Source: JAGOBP01 sp046328575 (lineage in GTDB: Bacteria; Chloroflexota; Anaerolineae; Fen-1058). Taken from it: 64,000 nt of DNA. The translations under genes and the position numbers were made by a program. The notes under the pieces were generated by a model. That model did no database searches and had not been told where the DNA came from. It saw only the letters and a list, made by a program, of their open reading frames with translations. This document shows, piece after piece, positions 18,520-27,161 of this stretch; the stretch's first letter is position 1; every line of letters starts with the position of its first letter. The stretch is from assembly GCA_046328575.1 (NCBI GenBank), contig JAXLWI010000017.1:1-64000 (forward strand), given 5' to 3'.

Positions 18520-20220
18520 CTAACCCCAACGGCTCTCCGGCCACGCATCCACGAACTTCGGCTCGGGCAATTCGGGCAAGATCAACTTGGACGGATACTG
18601 CGCCGAATGATGCACGCTGTTCTCCGCGATGATCGGCTCGGTTTCTTCCCACACATTGCCGCCCGTGTTGAAGTTGGGTGCCCACGTTGGAAACGCGCTC
18701 GAGGTGACTTCCAAGCGCACGCGATGGCCGGGCTGGAATTGATGACCCGTGGCCCACAGATCGACCGTTACTTTCACCACTTCACCCGGCGTCACCAACT
18801 TCATCTGCTCGTAGCCTTCGCGGAAACGCAAGCGCAAAATGCCTGCATTCAGCCGCATCGCGTAACCGTCGGGCTGCACGTCGCTGAGCCGCGCCACGAA
18901 GTCCGTATCAACCGCCGACGTGCTGACGTATAACTCTGCGCTCAACATGCCGACTACATTCAGCGGTTCGGTTAACGGTTCGGTCGTAAAGACCAGCACA
19001 TCGTCGCGGCGTTGGATGGGCCGCAAATCTTCATTCGTGCCATTCTGAAAATTCTCTTTCCAAAACGGCGTAGGCGCGGGTCGCGCGGGATTGTAAGTAA
19101 ACGTCGATTGCGTCGACGAACCATGTTGATCATTCAACGCGCCCTCGCCAAATACGCTATTCGCCGCGCCATTCGCGGCCAACAGTAATTCTCGATCGTG
19201 CCCCTCGGCAATCGGGAACGAGTCCGTCTCGATCCAGCGATTCGCGCCCATCAAGAACATCCGGCAGCGCGGCTCGTCGACGATGCCGTTGTCGAGGCCC
19301 TTGAGCCAGTAATCGAACCAGCGAATGGCTTCTTTGGGCAGTGGCACCATCGAGTGCGGGCCGTAATCGAAGTCGCCCAACTTGCTCGTGTCGATCGAGA
19401 GCCGGTGCGGCCACGGGCCGATCAGCAACTTCTGCGATCGGCGCACGTTGGGATCAGGATGATTCAACGCCAGCGCGGGGAACAGTTCGAGCGTGCCTTT
19501 CTGATCATCGTCAAACCAGCCGGTGACATGATAACTGGGCACCGTCATCAAATCGTACAGCCCCTCAAACCAGAGTTGCTTATAGAAATCATCGAAGGTT
19601 TGATGTTCGCGATGTTCGTCGCGGAAACTGCGTAGTAACCCCAGACCTTTTTCTAGGTCTTTGAGTGGCCGGATGTTGACGACTTTATCCCATTCAAAAT
19701 TGCTGATCTGTTCTTTGATCGTGTGACCGGAGGTGTACAACGTCATCATGCCCATGATGGGCATGGGCACGCCCGACCAGTACACGCCTTCATGAAACGG
19801 ATGCATCGAAGGCGTACACATCAGGAACGCGGCGGCGTGATGGGGATTGCGCAGTCGCATGGGATAGACCTGCACCCAGCCTTCGTATGATCCGCCGTAC
19901 GTGCCGACCTTGCCCGTTGACCACGTCTGCGTGCCACACCATTCGAGGCAATCGTAGCCGTCTTCAATCTCTTGAAAATACGGTCGATACGTGCCTTCGG
20001 AGTTGCCGCGTCCGCGCACATCGACATGGACGACGACGTACCCGGCTTTGATGAACGGCTCGACGCGCTTGGCGCGCAGGGCGGTGTCTTTGCCATACGG
20101 CGTGCGATTCAGGACGACGGGCCACGGGCCATCGCCGTCTGGGAAGTAAACATTCGCGGCGAGGTCCACGCCGTCGCGCATCGGGATGGGGACATCCCAT
20201 AGATACTGAGGATGAGACAC
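18520..20220 (-). CDS. CocE/NonD family X-Pro dipeptidyl-peptidase-type hydrolase
   Basis: 566-residue alpha/beta hydrolase of the CocE/NonD (S15-like) family. These enzymes cleave acyl esters, beta-lactam acyl groups or X-Pro peptides; the substrate here is unknown. The N-terminal catalytic domain starts IPMRDGVDLAANVYFPDG, and the nucleophile is in GTYGGSYEG. The C-terminal jelly-roll (about residues 350-566) has the typical RLSDVQPDG and GHRVRLEVTSSAFP motifs. The frame is open to 20301, but AGGAGG lies 6 nt before the GTG at 20220, which fixes the start. No signal peptide is seen. It is convergent with the amidohydrolase and divergent from the secreted beta-helix gene. Confidence 0.92.
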   Translation of the reverse strand: MSHPQYLWDVPIPMRDGVDLAANVYFPDGDGPWPVVLNRTPYGKDTALRAKRVEPFIKAGYVVVHVDVRGRGNSEGTYRPYFQEIEDGYDCLEWCGTQTWSTGKVGTYGGSYEGWVQVYPMRLRNPHHAAAFLMCTPSMHPFHEGVYWSGVPMPIMGMMTLYTSGHTIKEQISNFEWDKVVNIRPLKDLEKGLGLLRSFRDEHREHQTFDDFYKQLWFEGLYDLMTVPSYHVTGWFDDDQKGTLELFPALALNHPDPNVRRSQKLLIGPWPHRLSIDTSKLGDFDYGPHSMVPLPKEAIRWFDYWLKGLDNGIVDEPRCRMFLMGANRWIETDSFPIAEGHDRELLLAANGAANSVFGEGALNDQHGSSTQSTFTYNPARPAPTPFWKENFQNGTNEDLRPIQRRDDVLVFTTEPLTEPLNVVGMLSAELYVSTSAVDTDFVARLSDVQPDGYAMRLNAGILRLRFREGYEQMKLVTPGEVVKVTVDLWATGHQFQPGHRVRLEVTSSAFPTWAPNFNTGGNVWEETEPIIAENSVHHSAQYPSKLILPELPEPKFVDAWPESRWG

Positions 20221-20451
20221 GAGCAGCCTCCTGAAAAGGAAATAGACGATTGAATCGTTGTGATGATTGTACTGCATTTCGTCTGACGATAAGACCGCCA
20301 AGTCCTACCCCACCGGAGGAGCAGTTTGCGCTCAAGCACTACCCTTACGTGGGAACGCGTGTGGCGATACATGTGCTACACTTACTGGCAACCACGGTGT
20401 ATTCCATTTCAACTTTAGCAAGTTTGTTTGCACGTCAAGTCGGGGGGACTT

Positions 20452-23400
20452 ATGACGAATAATCGAATGCGGCTGTTAGCCGTCATAGTGTGTGTACTGA
20501 GTCTGTTCGTTGGACTTCGAATCAGCCTCGCTCAAGCGCCAGCCTCTTTCGCGCCAACGACCACATTGGTCGTTACGAACATCAATGACAGCGGCCTTGG
20601 ATCGCTCCGCAGCGCGATCGGGTTGGCGCAGCCCGGCGATACGATTGCGTTTAGTTTGCCGATCAATTCCAGCATCATTTTATCGAGTGGCGAGTTGATC
20701 GTGACCACTCCGATTACGATTGACGGCTCAACGGCTTCTAGCCTGGTCATTGACGCCAATCACCTCAGCCGCGCCATCAGCGCCACCGCGCCGCTGACGA
20801 TACGTTCACTTACGATCATCAATGGCAGTGCCACGGACGGTGGCGGCATCTACGCCACGGCGGCGCTCACACTAGATCAGATCGTGCTCAGCGGTAATGC
20901 TGCGACCAACAACGGCGGCGGCGTGTACGCCGCCGCGCTGAGCGGGTTCGAGGGCGGCGTGTTGATCAACAACACGGCCAAGTTTGGCGGCGGCGCGTAT
21001 CTGCTCGGCGCGTCGACCATTTCAGGCACGCAGTTTTACGGCAATGTCGTCACCAACGGCGGCGGCGGCCTGTTGACGCATGCGCCGATCTCGATGACGC
21101 TGGCTTATTTCGCGGGTAACTCAGCGGACAATGGCGCCGGTGTTGGCACGGGCGGCGGTCTGCAAGCGGGCAGCAATACCACGCTAGTGCGGATCAATCA
21201 ATCGACCTTTTCTTACAATCACGCCAACGGCGGCAGCGATGACGGCGGCGGGGCGCTGATGCTGTATGCTGGAACCAATCTTGATCTGCGCGACAGTTCG
21301 CTCTACAACAACACCAGCGCCAGTTACGGCGGGGCGATCTCGACGATCACCGCCACCTCGTCGATCACGTTGAGTAACGCGACGATGTATTTCAATACGG
21401 CGGCACAGGGCGGAGGGGCGGTACGCTCGATCGGTCCGTTGACGGCCACGGCCTCGTCATTCCTGACCAACACGGCCGTGATGACGGGCGGCGCGATCTA
21501 TGCCCAAAGCACTGTCGCGCTGATCGGCGGACAGGTGATTAGCAATACCAGCGTGACCCGCGGCGGTGGCGGTGTTTATGGCGCTGACACCATCAGCGTG
21601 TCAGGCACGCAGTTTGTCAGCAATACGGCCAGTGATTTTGGCGGCGCGTTATGGGCGAACAAAGCGTTGACGATGACTAATGCTCAGGTCATTAGCAACT
21701 CGGCTGGCAGTCAGGGCGGCGGCGTGGCGGCGACCGTTACGGCCACAGTCGCCGGCGGTCTGTTTCAGGGCAATCAAGTGATTGGCTCGGAAGGCGGCGG
21801 CATGATCGTCGGCGGTGCGTTGGAGATGACGGGCACGCACTTCGTCGCGAATTACAGTGCCGCAGCTGTCGGCGGATTGGCCACCAGTTATGCGTCAGCG
21901 CATTTGACGAACGTGCAATTTATCAGCAACTCGGCGGTTTTTGAGGCGGGCGCGTTTGCCAATCTGGGCGTGGCGACGATCACCAACGGCTTGTTCCGGG
22001 GGAACCAAGGTGTGCAATCGGGCGCGGTACGAGGTGCGCAGCTAACCCTCATCGATTCGCAGTTTGATAACAACTTCGCCGCCACCGAGGCCGGGGCGAT
22101 TTTGGCGAATCAACTCACCCTCATTAATACGAAGTTCTACACCAACACCGCGGGCAGTAACGGCGGTGCGGTCGAGGCGATCGGTCCGCTAACGATTGAA
22201 GGCGGACTGTTCCAGAACAATCACACCGTATCGGTGGCGGGCGGGGCGGTGATAGCGCAGAGTACGGCACAGATTTCCGGCAGTCAATTCATCAGCAACA
22301 CCGCCGCGGGCGATGGGGGCGCAGTCCGCAGCGTCGGCGCGGTGACGATCACAGGCAGCCTATTTCAGGGCAATCACAGCGATCACAGCGGCGGCGGGCT
22401 ATCGGTGCAAGGCACGTTGAATATCAACGGCACGCAGTTCATGCGCAACACGTCCGCTAATACCGCGGGTGGAGTGTTCGCGCAGAATACTGCCAGCGTG
22501 ACTAGTGCCGACTTTACCAGCAATTCGGCTGCGTCGGCGGGCGGCTTGTATGCCGTCGGCGCGCTCACGATTACGGGCGGCACGTTCATCAGCAACACCG
22601 CGACGACGAGCAGCGGCGGCGGGTTGTGGGCCGACTCGACGGTGAATCTGATCGGCACACACTTCATCGGCAACGTCGCTGCGAGCGGCAGCGGCGGCGG
22701 CGCGACTGTGCAAGGCGAGGCGGCGTTGAGTGACGGACTGTTCCAAAACAATAATGCTTCGTATGGCGGCGGCGTCTACGCTAACACTACGATTACGTTG
22801 GCTGACACGCAATTCATCGGCAACACCACCAATGCGAGCGGGCTGCGACAACCGATCGTGACCGGCGCACTTGCCAACAGTCGACCAGGACTGGTCGCGC
22901 CCGGCGCAGGCGGCGGTTTATACGCAAACGGCACGGCGACGGTGAACGCTGGACTATTCCAGTCCAACGGTGCTGCGGCGAGTGGTGGCGGAGTGTGGGC
23001 GTCCAACACGCTCAACGTGACCGGCGCGCGGTTCATCAGCAACACCGCGTCCGGCGGTGGTGGCGGTGTGATGGCTAACGGTTCGGCCACTCTACAACAA
23101 GCCGCCTTTCAAGGCAATCTCAGCGCCACAGCGTTTGGCGGCGGATTGTATGTCTTTGGTACCTTGAACCTGACGCGATCAAGTTTTGTGGCGAACAGCG
23201 CGCAACGTGGCGGCGGGCTGTATCACGCGGCGAGCAACGCCGATGTGGTCAACTCGTTATTCGCGCGCAACACCGCCACCGTATCCGGCACTGCGATCTA
23301 TCTTGCCTCGCCGGGGAACGTCAACTTGGAATACCTGACGGTGAGCAACTCGGGGTTGACGTTAGGCGCGGCGATCGATGTGGAGCAGGGCAACGTCAAT

Positions 23401-23733
23401 GTTTATGACTCGATCGTGGCGAATCAAACCATCGGGTTGCGGAACACCGGCGGCAGTGTCTTTCAAGATTACAACCTGTTTTTTGGCGATACCGTCGATA
23501 CGGTTGGATCAATCTCAGGCGGTACACACAACGTGACGGGCGATCCTAAGTTCGTTGATACCGCACATGACAACTATCATCTGAATGCCAACAGCGCGGC
23601 GATCGACCACGCGATCGACCTCGGCGTCCCGATCGATTTCGATGGCGACGCGCGGCCCTACGGCCCCGGCTTTGACATCGGCTTTGACGAGTACGCACAG
23701 CGGTTCGTGTATCTGCCGCTCGTTATGAGGTAA
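20452..23733 (+). CDS. Secreted right-handed beta-helix (polymorphic-repeat) protein ending in YLPLVMR
   Basis: 1093 residues, almost certainly extracellular. The ATG at 20452 follows a G-rich ribosome site and begins a signal peptide (MRLLAVIVCVLSLFVGL core, cleavage near AQA). About 35 imperfect coils of 20-26 residues follow, built on patterns such as TQFISNTA and GGGVYA, as in Chlamydia Pmp-like and pectate-lyase-type parallel beta-helices. The last 100 residues (YHLNANSAAIDHA, PIDFDGDARPYG, DIGFDEY) match the choice-of-anchor Q type ending. The protein stops at RFVYLPLVMR, a hydrophobic tail of a kind seen on many Chloroflexota exported proteins. Gly, Ala, Ser, Thr and Asn dominate. The role is probably adhesion or surface structure. 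The stop overlaps the convergent gene by 11 nt. Confidence 0.9.
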   Translation: MTNNRMRLLAVIVCVLSLFVGLRISLAQAPASFAPTTTLVVTNINDSGLGSLRSAIGLAQPGDTIAFSLPINSSIILSSGELIVTTPITIDGSTASSLVIDANHLSRAISATAPLTIRSLTIINGSATDGGGIYATAALTLDQIVLSGNAATNNGGGVYAAALSGFEGGVLINNTAKFGGGAYLLGASTISGTQFYGNVVTNGGGGLLTHAPISMTLAYFAGNSADNGAGVGTGGGLQAGSNTTLVRINQSTFSYNHANGGSDDGGGALMLYAGTNLDLRDSSLYNNTSASYGGAISTITATSSITLSNATMYFNTAAQGGGAVRSIGPLTATASSFLTNTAVMTGGAIYAQSTVALIGGQVISNTSVTRGGGGVYGADTISVSGTQFVSNTASDFGGALWANKALTMTNAQVISNSAGSQGGGVAATVTATVAGGLFQGNQVIGSEGGGMIVGGALEMTGTHFVANYSAAAVGGLATSYASAHLTNVQFISNSAVFEAGAFANLGVATITNGLFRGNQGVQSGAVRGAQLTLIDSQFDNNFAATEAGAILANQLTLINTKFYTNTAGSNGGAVEAIGPLTIEGGLFQNNHTVSVAGGAVIAQSTAQISGSQFISNTAAGDGGAVRSVGAVTITGSLFQGNHSDHSGGGLSVQGTLNINGTQFMRNTSANTAGGVFAQNTASVTSADFTSNSAASAGGLYAVGALTITGGTFISNTATTSSGGGLWADSTVNLIGTHFIGNVAASGSGGGATVQGEAALSDGLFQNNNASYGGGVYANTTITLADTQFIGNTTNASGLRQPIVTGALANSRPGLVAPGAGGGLYANGTATVNAGLFQSNGAAASGGGVWASNTLNVTGARFISNTASGGGGGVMANGSATLQQAAFQGNLSATAFGGGLYVFGTLNLTRSSFVANSAQRGGGLYHAASNADVVNSLFARNTATVSGTAIYLASPGNVNLEYLTVSNSGLTLGAAIDVEQGNVNVYDSIVANQTIGLRNTGGSVFQDYNLFFGDTVDTVGSISGGTHNVTGDPKFVDTAHDNYHLNANSAAIDHAIDLGVPIDFDGDARPYGPGFDIGFDEYAQRFVYLPLVMR
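20815..23215 (+). repeat. Degenerate coding repeats of the beta-helix coils
   Basis: Direct repeats of roughly 60-78 bp recur through the gene, with near-identical cores such as GGCACGCAGTTT and CATCAGCAACACC. They are intragenic and encode successive beta-helix turns, so slippage or recombination could vary the coil number. Confidence 0.75.
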
Positions 23734-24511
23734 GCGCGTTTTCGGACTCGGGCGAACTGCGCTGCGCCAAATGCAAGGCGAGGCCGTTCGAGAGGAACGC
23801 GACCAACGTCGCCAGCACATACGTGGGGACGAGGCCCAACGTGTTGAGCAGCGAGCCGACAATGAGGAAGAATCCGGCCACGCCAAATAGACTTAGCGCC
23901 ATGCCGCGCAAGAGTTGAATGGCAGTGGCCGCTCCCTGTTGACGATGCGCAAACGCGCTGAGCACCGTGCCAAAGATCGGGAATGGCGTCAGCAGCCCGC
24001 TGAGTTGCGCGCCCAGCAGCGGCGCGACGGTCGTCAGCGTGAACACAAACAACGTGGCGATGATCATGCGTGCAGGCAAGTCCCAACGCGGTGCGGCGGT
24101 GGTCGCCGCGCCGATGGTTTGTTGCGGCACGATCAGCAGGAACAAGCCGATCGAGACGGCGACGATCGCAAAGGTCGGTAACAACCCCAGCGAGACGCTA
24201 TTCCATATGATCGTGGCCGCGAAGAACGCCAGCGCGGCCACGATCGCGCTAATGGCCCAGTGGCGTGTAGGTGCGACGAAGCTGTACACCAAACTAAACG
24301 CGCAGATCGATGCCAGCCCCGCGATGTTACCGATCGCGGCGCGCATGGCAAACTCCGGCCCGTATTGCAGCGTCAACAGAATCGACACGGGCGCGGAGGT
24401 CAGCGGAAACCCGATGAGCCAGCCGCTGATGCGCGGCCCCCAACGCCGACCGGCCAGTGTGGCTCCGGCGATCAATAGGGGTGTCATCAGAAGTCGTAGG
24501 GCAGTCATCAT
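23723..24511 (-). CDS. Polytopic membrane protein of unknown function
   Basis: 262 residues with about eight hydrophobic segments spread evenly, a short charged C-terminus and no catalytic motif that I recognise. The opening segment GRRWGPRISGWLIGFPLTS and a repeated half-structure (a second similar GLLTPFPIFGTVLS near residue 165) suggest an internal duplication, as in small transporters or GlpM-like proteins. Two ATGs in tandem open the frame and no clear ribosome site precedes them. It is convergent with the beta-helix gene (11-nt overlap). Confidence 0.75.
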   Translation of the reverse strand: MMTALRLLMTPLLIAGATLAGRRWGPRISGWLIGFPLTSAPVSILLTLQYGPEFAMRAAIGNIAGLASICAFSLVYSFVAPTRHWAISAIVAALAFFAATIIWNSVSLGLLPTFAIVAVSIGLFLLIVPQQTIGAATTAAPRWDLPARMIIATLFVFTLTTVAPLLGAQLSGLLTPFPIFGTVLSAFAHRQQGAATAIQLLRGMALSLFGVAGFFLIVGSLLNTLGLVPTYVLATLVAFLSNGLALHLAQRSSPESENALTS

Positions 24512-24628
24512 GACTTAGGATTATACCGCGTGCGTAGGGGGGAGGCATGTGCGCGTACGAGCCTGTCATGCCCGAACGCTACAATCGGGCAGCCAGGCCA
24601 CTGTGAACCACTCACGTTAACTGGCGCA

Positions 24629-24655
24629 TGGAGTCCCGCCTGCGCGGGAATGATG
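24629..24655. repeat. REP-like palindromic element
   Basis: TCCCGC-CTGC-GCGGGA forms a 6-bp stem within a context (GGAGTCCCGCCTGCGCGGGA) that strongly resembles dispersed intergenic REP elements of many bacteria. Only one copy was noticed in this window. Confidence 0.55.
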
Positions 24656-24712
24656 CTTCCGCGTCAGCATGGATGAGAATTACGAAAATGAAGACTTAGG
24701 CTACGCCCATGA

Positions 24713-24796
24713 GCCTACATAGGCGGCCATGGACTATTCCGGCTCTGCCCGGAGGCCTACATAGACGGCCATGGACCGCTTCGGCCCTGCCCGAAG
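24713..24796. repeat. Two-copy 42-bp tandem repeat
   Basis: Two units beginning GCCTACATAG at 24713 and 24755 share about 34 of 42 positions, including CGGCCATGGAC and the CTGCCCG segment. The period is a multiple of three but the frame has no other coding features. Confidence 0.75.
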
Positions 24797-24828
24797 GCCA
24801 TTGCAGTCCTCCGCAATCGATGCTGGCG

Positions 24829-24858
24829 AAAAGTAAACGACCCGCGAGGACGCGGGTC
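24829..24858 (-). terminator. Intrinsic terminator of hom
   Basis: Minus strand: GACCCGCG-TCCT-CGCGGGTC, then GTTTACTTTTC, starting 29 nt after the hom stop. Confidence 0.8.
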
Positions 24859-24886
24859 GGGAGCAATGCGCGGAAAGCGGTCAGGT

Positions 24887-25918
24887 TTAGTAATGCCCTC
24901 TTGCCGCCGCGATCAGATCGGCCAGCACGCCGAAGGCGGTTTGCGCGGGCGTCGGCGCGGTCTCCATCAGCGTGAGTTGATTCAGCGTATCGGTCTTGAT
25001 CTGGATCGCGCTGGTGGTGCCATATAGGCGGTACATCGGATCGTTGGCGAGCACTTCCTCTGGCGCGACCTTCGCCACGACAGCGCCGTCCACCCAATCG
25101 GCGGTACACATCAAGCGCCATTTGCGCCGCGCCAATTGCGCCGTTTTGATCATCTCTGACGTGATAGCCCGAATGCCCGTGCGATCCACCTCGGCGGGGC
25201 GGAGGTCTGCGCCCATCAGCACATTCGCCAGCACGCACACTTTCACCGTGGCATCCCAGCCGTCTACATCGTTGCTGGGATCGGTCTCCGCAATCCCGAT
25301 CGATTGCGCGTACTTCACGGCCTCCTCAAACGACTGGCCTTCTTCCATCAGCGTCAAAATCAAATTCGTGGTGCTGTTCAATACGGCGCGGAAACCGGTA
25401 ACGCGCGTGGCGGGCAGACATTCGCGATAGAGATTCAACAGTGGGAAGCCGTCCATCACTGTGGCTTCGAAGAGGAACGCTCGGCCTTGCTGCTTCGCCA
25501 GATCATGCAGATGGCGATAACCATACACGACTGGCCCCTTGTTGGCGCTGACGGCGTGCATCTTCAACGTCAACGCCAGTTCGAGATAATCGAGGGCGGG
25601 GCGACCTGTTTGTCGATTGATCGGCGACATCTCGACGAGCGCACCCGCGCTCTGCGCGCTCAAAGCCGCGCACTCGCGGATCAACTTAAGTCGATTCTCT
25701 TCGCTGCTGGGCCACGCGGCTTCGCCCCAGGCGGCAAACGCGCGGGCCGCATCGATTCCATCGGGTTGGAAGAGGATCCCATGCGAGCCGGTGGTGATGC
25801 CGACGACGGTGAAAGTGAGATCGTACTGTGCCTTGATCTCCGCCACTTTCCGATCGAGCAACTTGATCAACTCGCGGCCGACGCTGCCAAAGCCCATCAA
25901 ACATAGATTTAGATTCAT
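24887..25918 (-). CDS. hom: Homoserine dehydrogenase
   Basis: 343-residue cytosolic enzyme reducing aspartate-4-semialdehyde to homoserine with NAD(P)H, on the route to threonine and methionine. The Rossmann motif GFGSVGREL is at residue 9, NKGPV near 125, and the substrate-binding block NDVDGWDATVK near 215 with the catalytic lysines. The protein stops after the catalytic domain and lacks the C-terminal ACT domain of the long form, so threonine feedback by that domain is not expected. GAGGCG precedes the ATG. No aspartokinase or other pathway gene is adjacent. It is monocistronic with its own terminator. Confidence 0.93.
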   Translation of the reverse strand: MNLNLCLMGFGSVGRELIKLLDRKVAEIKAQYDLTFTVVGITTGSHGILFQPDGIDAARAFAAWGEAAWPSSEENRLKLIRECAALSAQSAGALVEMSPINRQTGRPALDYLELALTLKMHAVSANKGPVVYGYRHLHDLAKQQGRAFLFEATVMDGFPLLNLYRECLPATRVTGFRAVLNSTTNLILTLMEEGQSFEEAVKYAQSIGIAETDPSNDVDGWDATVKVCVLANVLMGADLRPAEVDRTGIRAITSEMIKTAQLARRKWRLMCTADWVDGAVVAKVAPEEVLANDPMYRLYGTTSAIQIKTDTLNQLTLMETAPTPAQTAFGVLADLIAAARGHY

Positions 25919-26125
25919 GTGCGCCTCGGAACGAACAGGATGGATACAACGCGGCTAATTATACCCGCGCCCGATGAGGCGGAACGTTCAGCGGTTGCGC
26001 CATCGGGCGCAATGTCAGGTTGTGGATGAGAGGGCTATAAGAATCCAAACCGAATCTTCAACTGAAGCGTAGGTTTGGGTAACAAGCAATTAGAGTAGAC
26101 AACGTCGATGAGTTGAGAGGTGACT

Positions 26126-26635
26126 ATGACTGCTTATGAAGCGTCTGATTCTAGAACGGTGTCAGTGCCATCACATGTGTATCCGGTGCGGGCAGGCGTG
26201 ATCGGTGGGGCCGTGGGTGGCGTGGCGATGGCGGCCGTCGCGATGGTTTATGGCGCGGTCTGGCGCGGCAGTCCGTGGTTGCCCATCAACGTGGTGGCGG
26301 CCACGCTGCTGCGCGATCTGCAAACGGCCAGCCCGACGGAACTCGCGCAATTCAACGCCAATGCGCTGATGATCGGCGGGGTCATGCACGTGATCCTGTC
26401 GATTGGCTTGGGTGCGTTGTTTGCGTTGCTACTGCCGACGATGCCGGGTTCGCCGATCGGCTGGGCGTTGACCGTAGGACCGTTGTTGTGGGTGATCGCG
26501 ACGGTGATTACGTTGCCGTTGGTGAATCCACTCGGCGCGAACGTGATCGATTGGCCGTCGTTCATCGCCGCGCACATGGCCTACGGCCTGGTGATGGGTT
26601 TGTACGTGGCGCATACGCCAAAAGTTCCAGCGTAG
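26126..26635 (+). CDS. Small four-helix membrane protein, unknown
   Basis: 169 residues with a short polar N-terminus and four hydrophobic segments (near 25-45, 80-105, 112-135 and 145-165), containing small-residue helix patterns such as GVIGGAVGGVAMAAVAMVYG. No family was recognised. The ATG at 26126 is preceded by GAGAGGTGA at a good distance; the GTG at 26120 is the alternative. It stands alone between hom (divergent) and a convergent DUF1579-like gene. Confidence 0.75.
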   Translation: MTAYEASDSRTVSVPSHVYPVRAGVIGGAVGGVAMAAVAMVYGAVWRGSPWLPINVVAATLLRDLQTASPTELAQFNANALMIGGVMHVILSIGLGALFALLLPTMPGSPIGWALTVGPLLWVIATVITLPLVNPLGANVIDWPSFIAAHMAYGLVMGLYVAHTPKVPA

Positions 26636-26662
26636 AGGTGCGGCGCAATCGCGAGGTTGGCC

Positions 26663-27094
26663 CTACGTTTTGCGCGTGTAGTGGATGTGCCACAAAACGC
26701 GCCAGGTCGCGCCGTCGTCGTCGGAGCGTTCCCAGTTCCAGTCGAGTTGCTGCGGCGCGATGTTGTACCACACCATTCGCTGCTGAAAGATTTCGTCGTT
26801 ACGGCGTGCAGTGCGCTGCAAGATCATGCGGCCATCTTTGAATTCGCCCGTAAAGTCCAGATAGCCGGCTTGATTGTCCACCCACGTTTGTTGCCACTGT
26901 CGCGTCTCGACGTTGTAGGTTGACACGCTCAGACCGCGCAAGCCGCCACCGTCGAAGTTTTCCAGAATGACGGCGTCATCCAAGATCGAGCGGATGACGT
27001 TGGTGCCGCGTTGATCCTCGCCCCACGTTACTTGCCATTCGCCCAGCCAGAAATCGAACTGGCGTGCTTCCGGTGGTCGTGGTTGCTCGCTCAT
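26663..27094 (-). CDS. DUF1579-like (lipocalin-type) small protein
   Basis: 143 residues after choosing the internal ATG at 27094 (MSEQPRPP), which follows a G-rich site better than the frame start at 27112. The pattern FDFWLGEWQV at the start, then alternating beta-strands with GLRGLSVSTYN, QWQQTWVDNQ and GRMILQR, is typical of the DUF1579/lipocalin-like family, an 8- to 10-strand barrel of unknown ligand. It is downstream of the epimerase gene across a hairpin. Confidence 0.75.
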   Translation of the reverse strand: MSEQPRPPEARQFDFWLGEWQVTWGEDQRGTNVIRSILDDAVILENFDGGGLRGLSVSTYNVETRQWQQTWVDNQAGYLDFTGEFKDGRMILQRTARRNDEIFQQRMVWYNIAPQQLDWNWERSDDDGATWRVLWHIHYTRKT

Positions 27095-27132
27095 TATCGC
27101 CCCCGCAAACAATAGGGAATCATTCGCGCCAA

Positions 27133-27158
27133 GCTGCCAAGCTTGGCGGCTTGGCAGC
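27133..27158. terminator. Hairpin between epimerase and DUF1579-like genes
   Basis: 10-bp perfect stem GCTGCCAAGC / GCTTGGCAGC with a 6-nt loop, just after the minus-strand epimerase gene. No T-tract follows on the minus strand, so it may block exonucleases or partially terminate. Confidence 0.5.
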
Positions 27159-27161
27159 GTC

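Larger units (their letters stand above)
24512..24886. other. Intergenic region with tandem and REP-like repeats
   Basis: About 375 bp without a convincing gene. It holds a REP-like palindrome, a two-copy 42-bp tandem repeat and the terminator of the homoserine dehydrogenase gene, each listed separately. An open frame from 24709 only reflects translated repeats. Confidence 0.7.

Noticed and set aside
20815..23215. CRISPR-like or satellite array
   Set aside because: The repeats are degenerate, in-frame and encode beta-helix coils with a signal peptide and C-terminal domain.
24709..24975. Small ORF over the 42-bp repeats
   Set aside because: It translates the repeat and then runs antisense into the hom gene, with no ribosome site.
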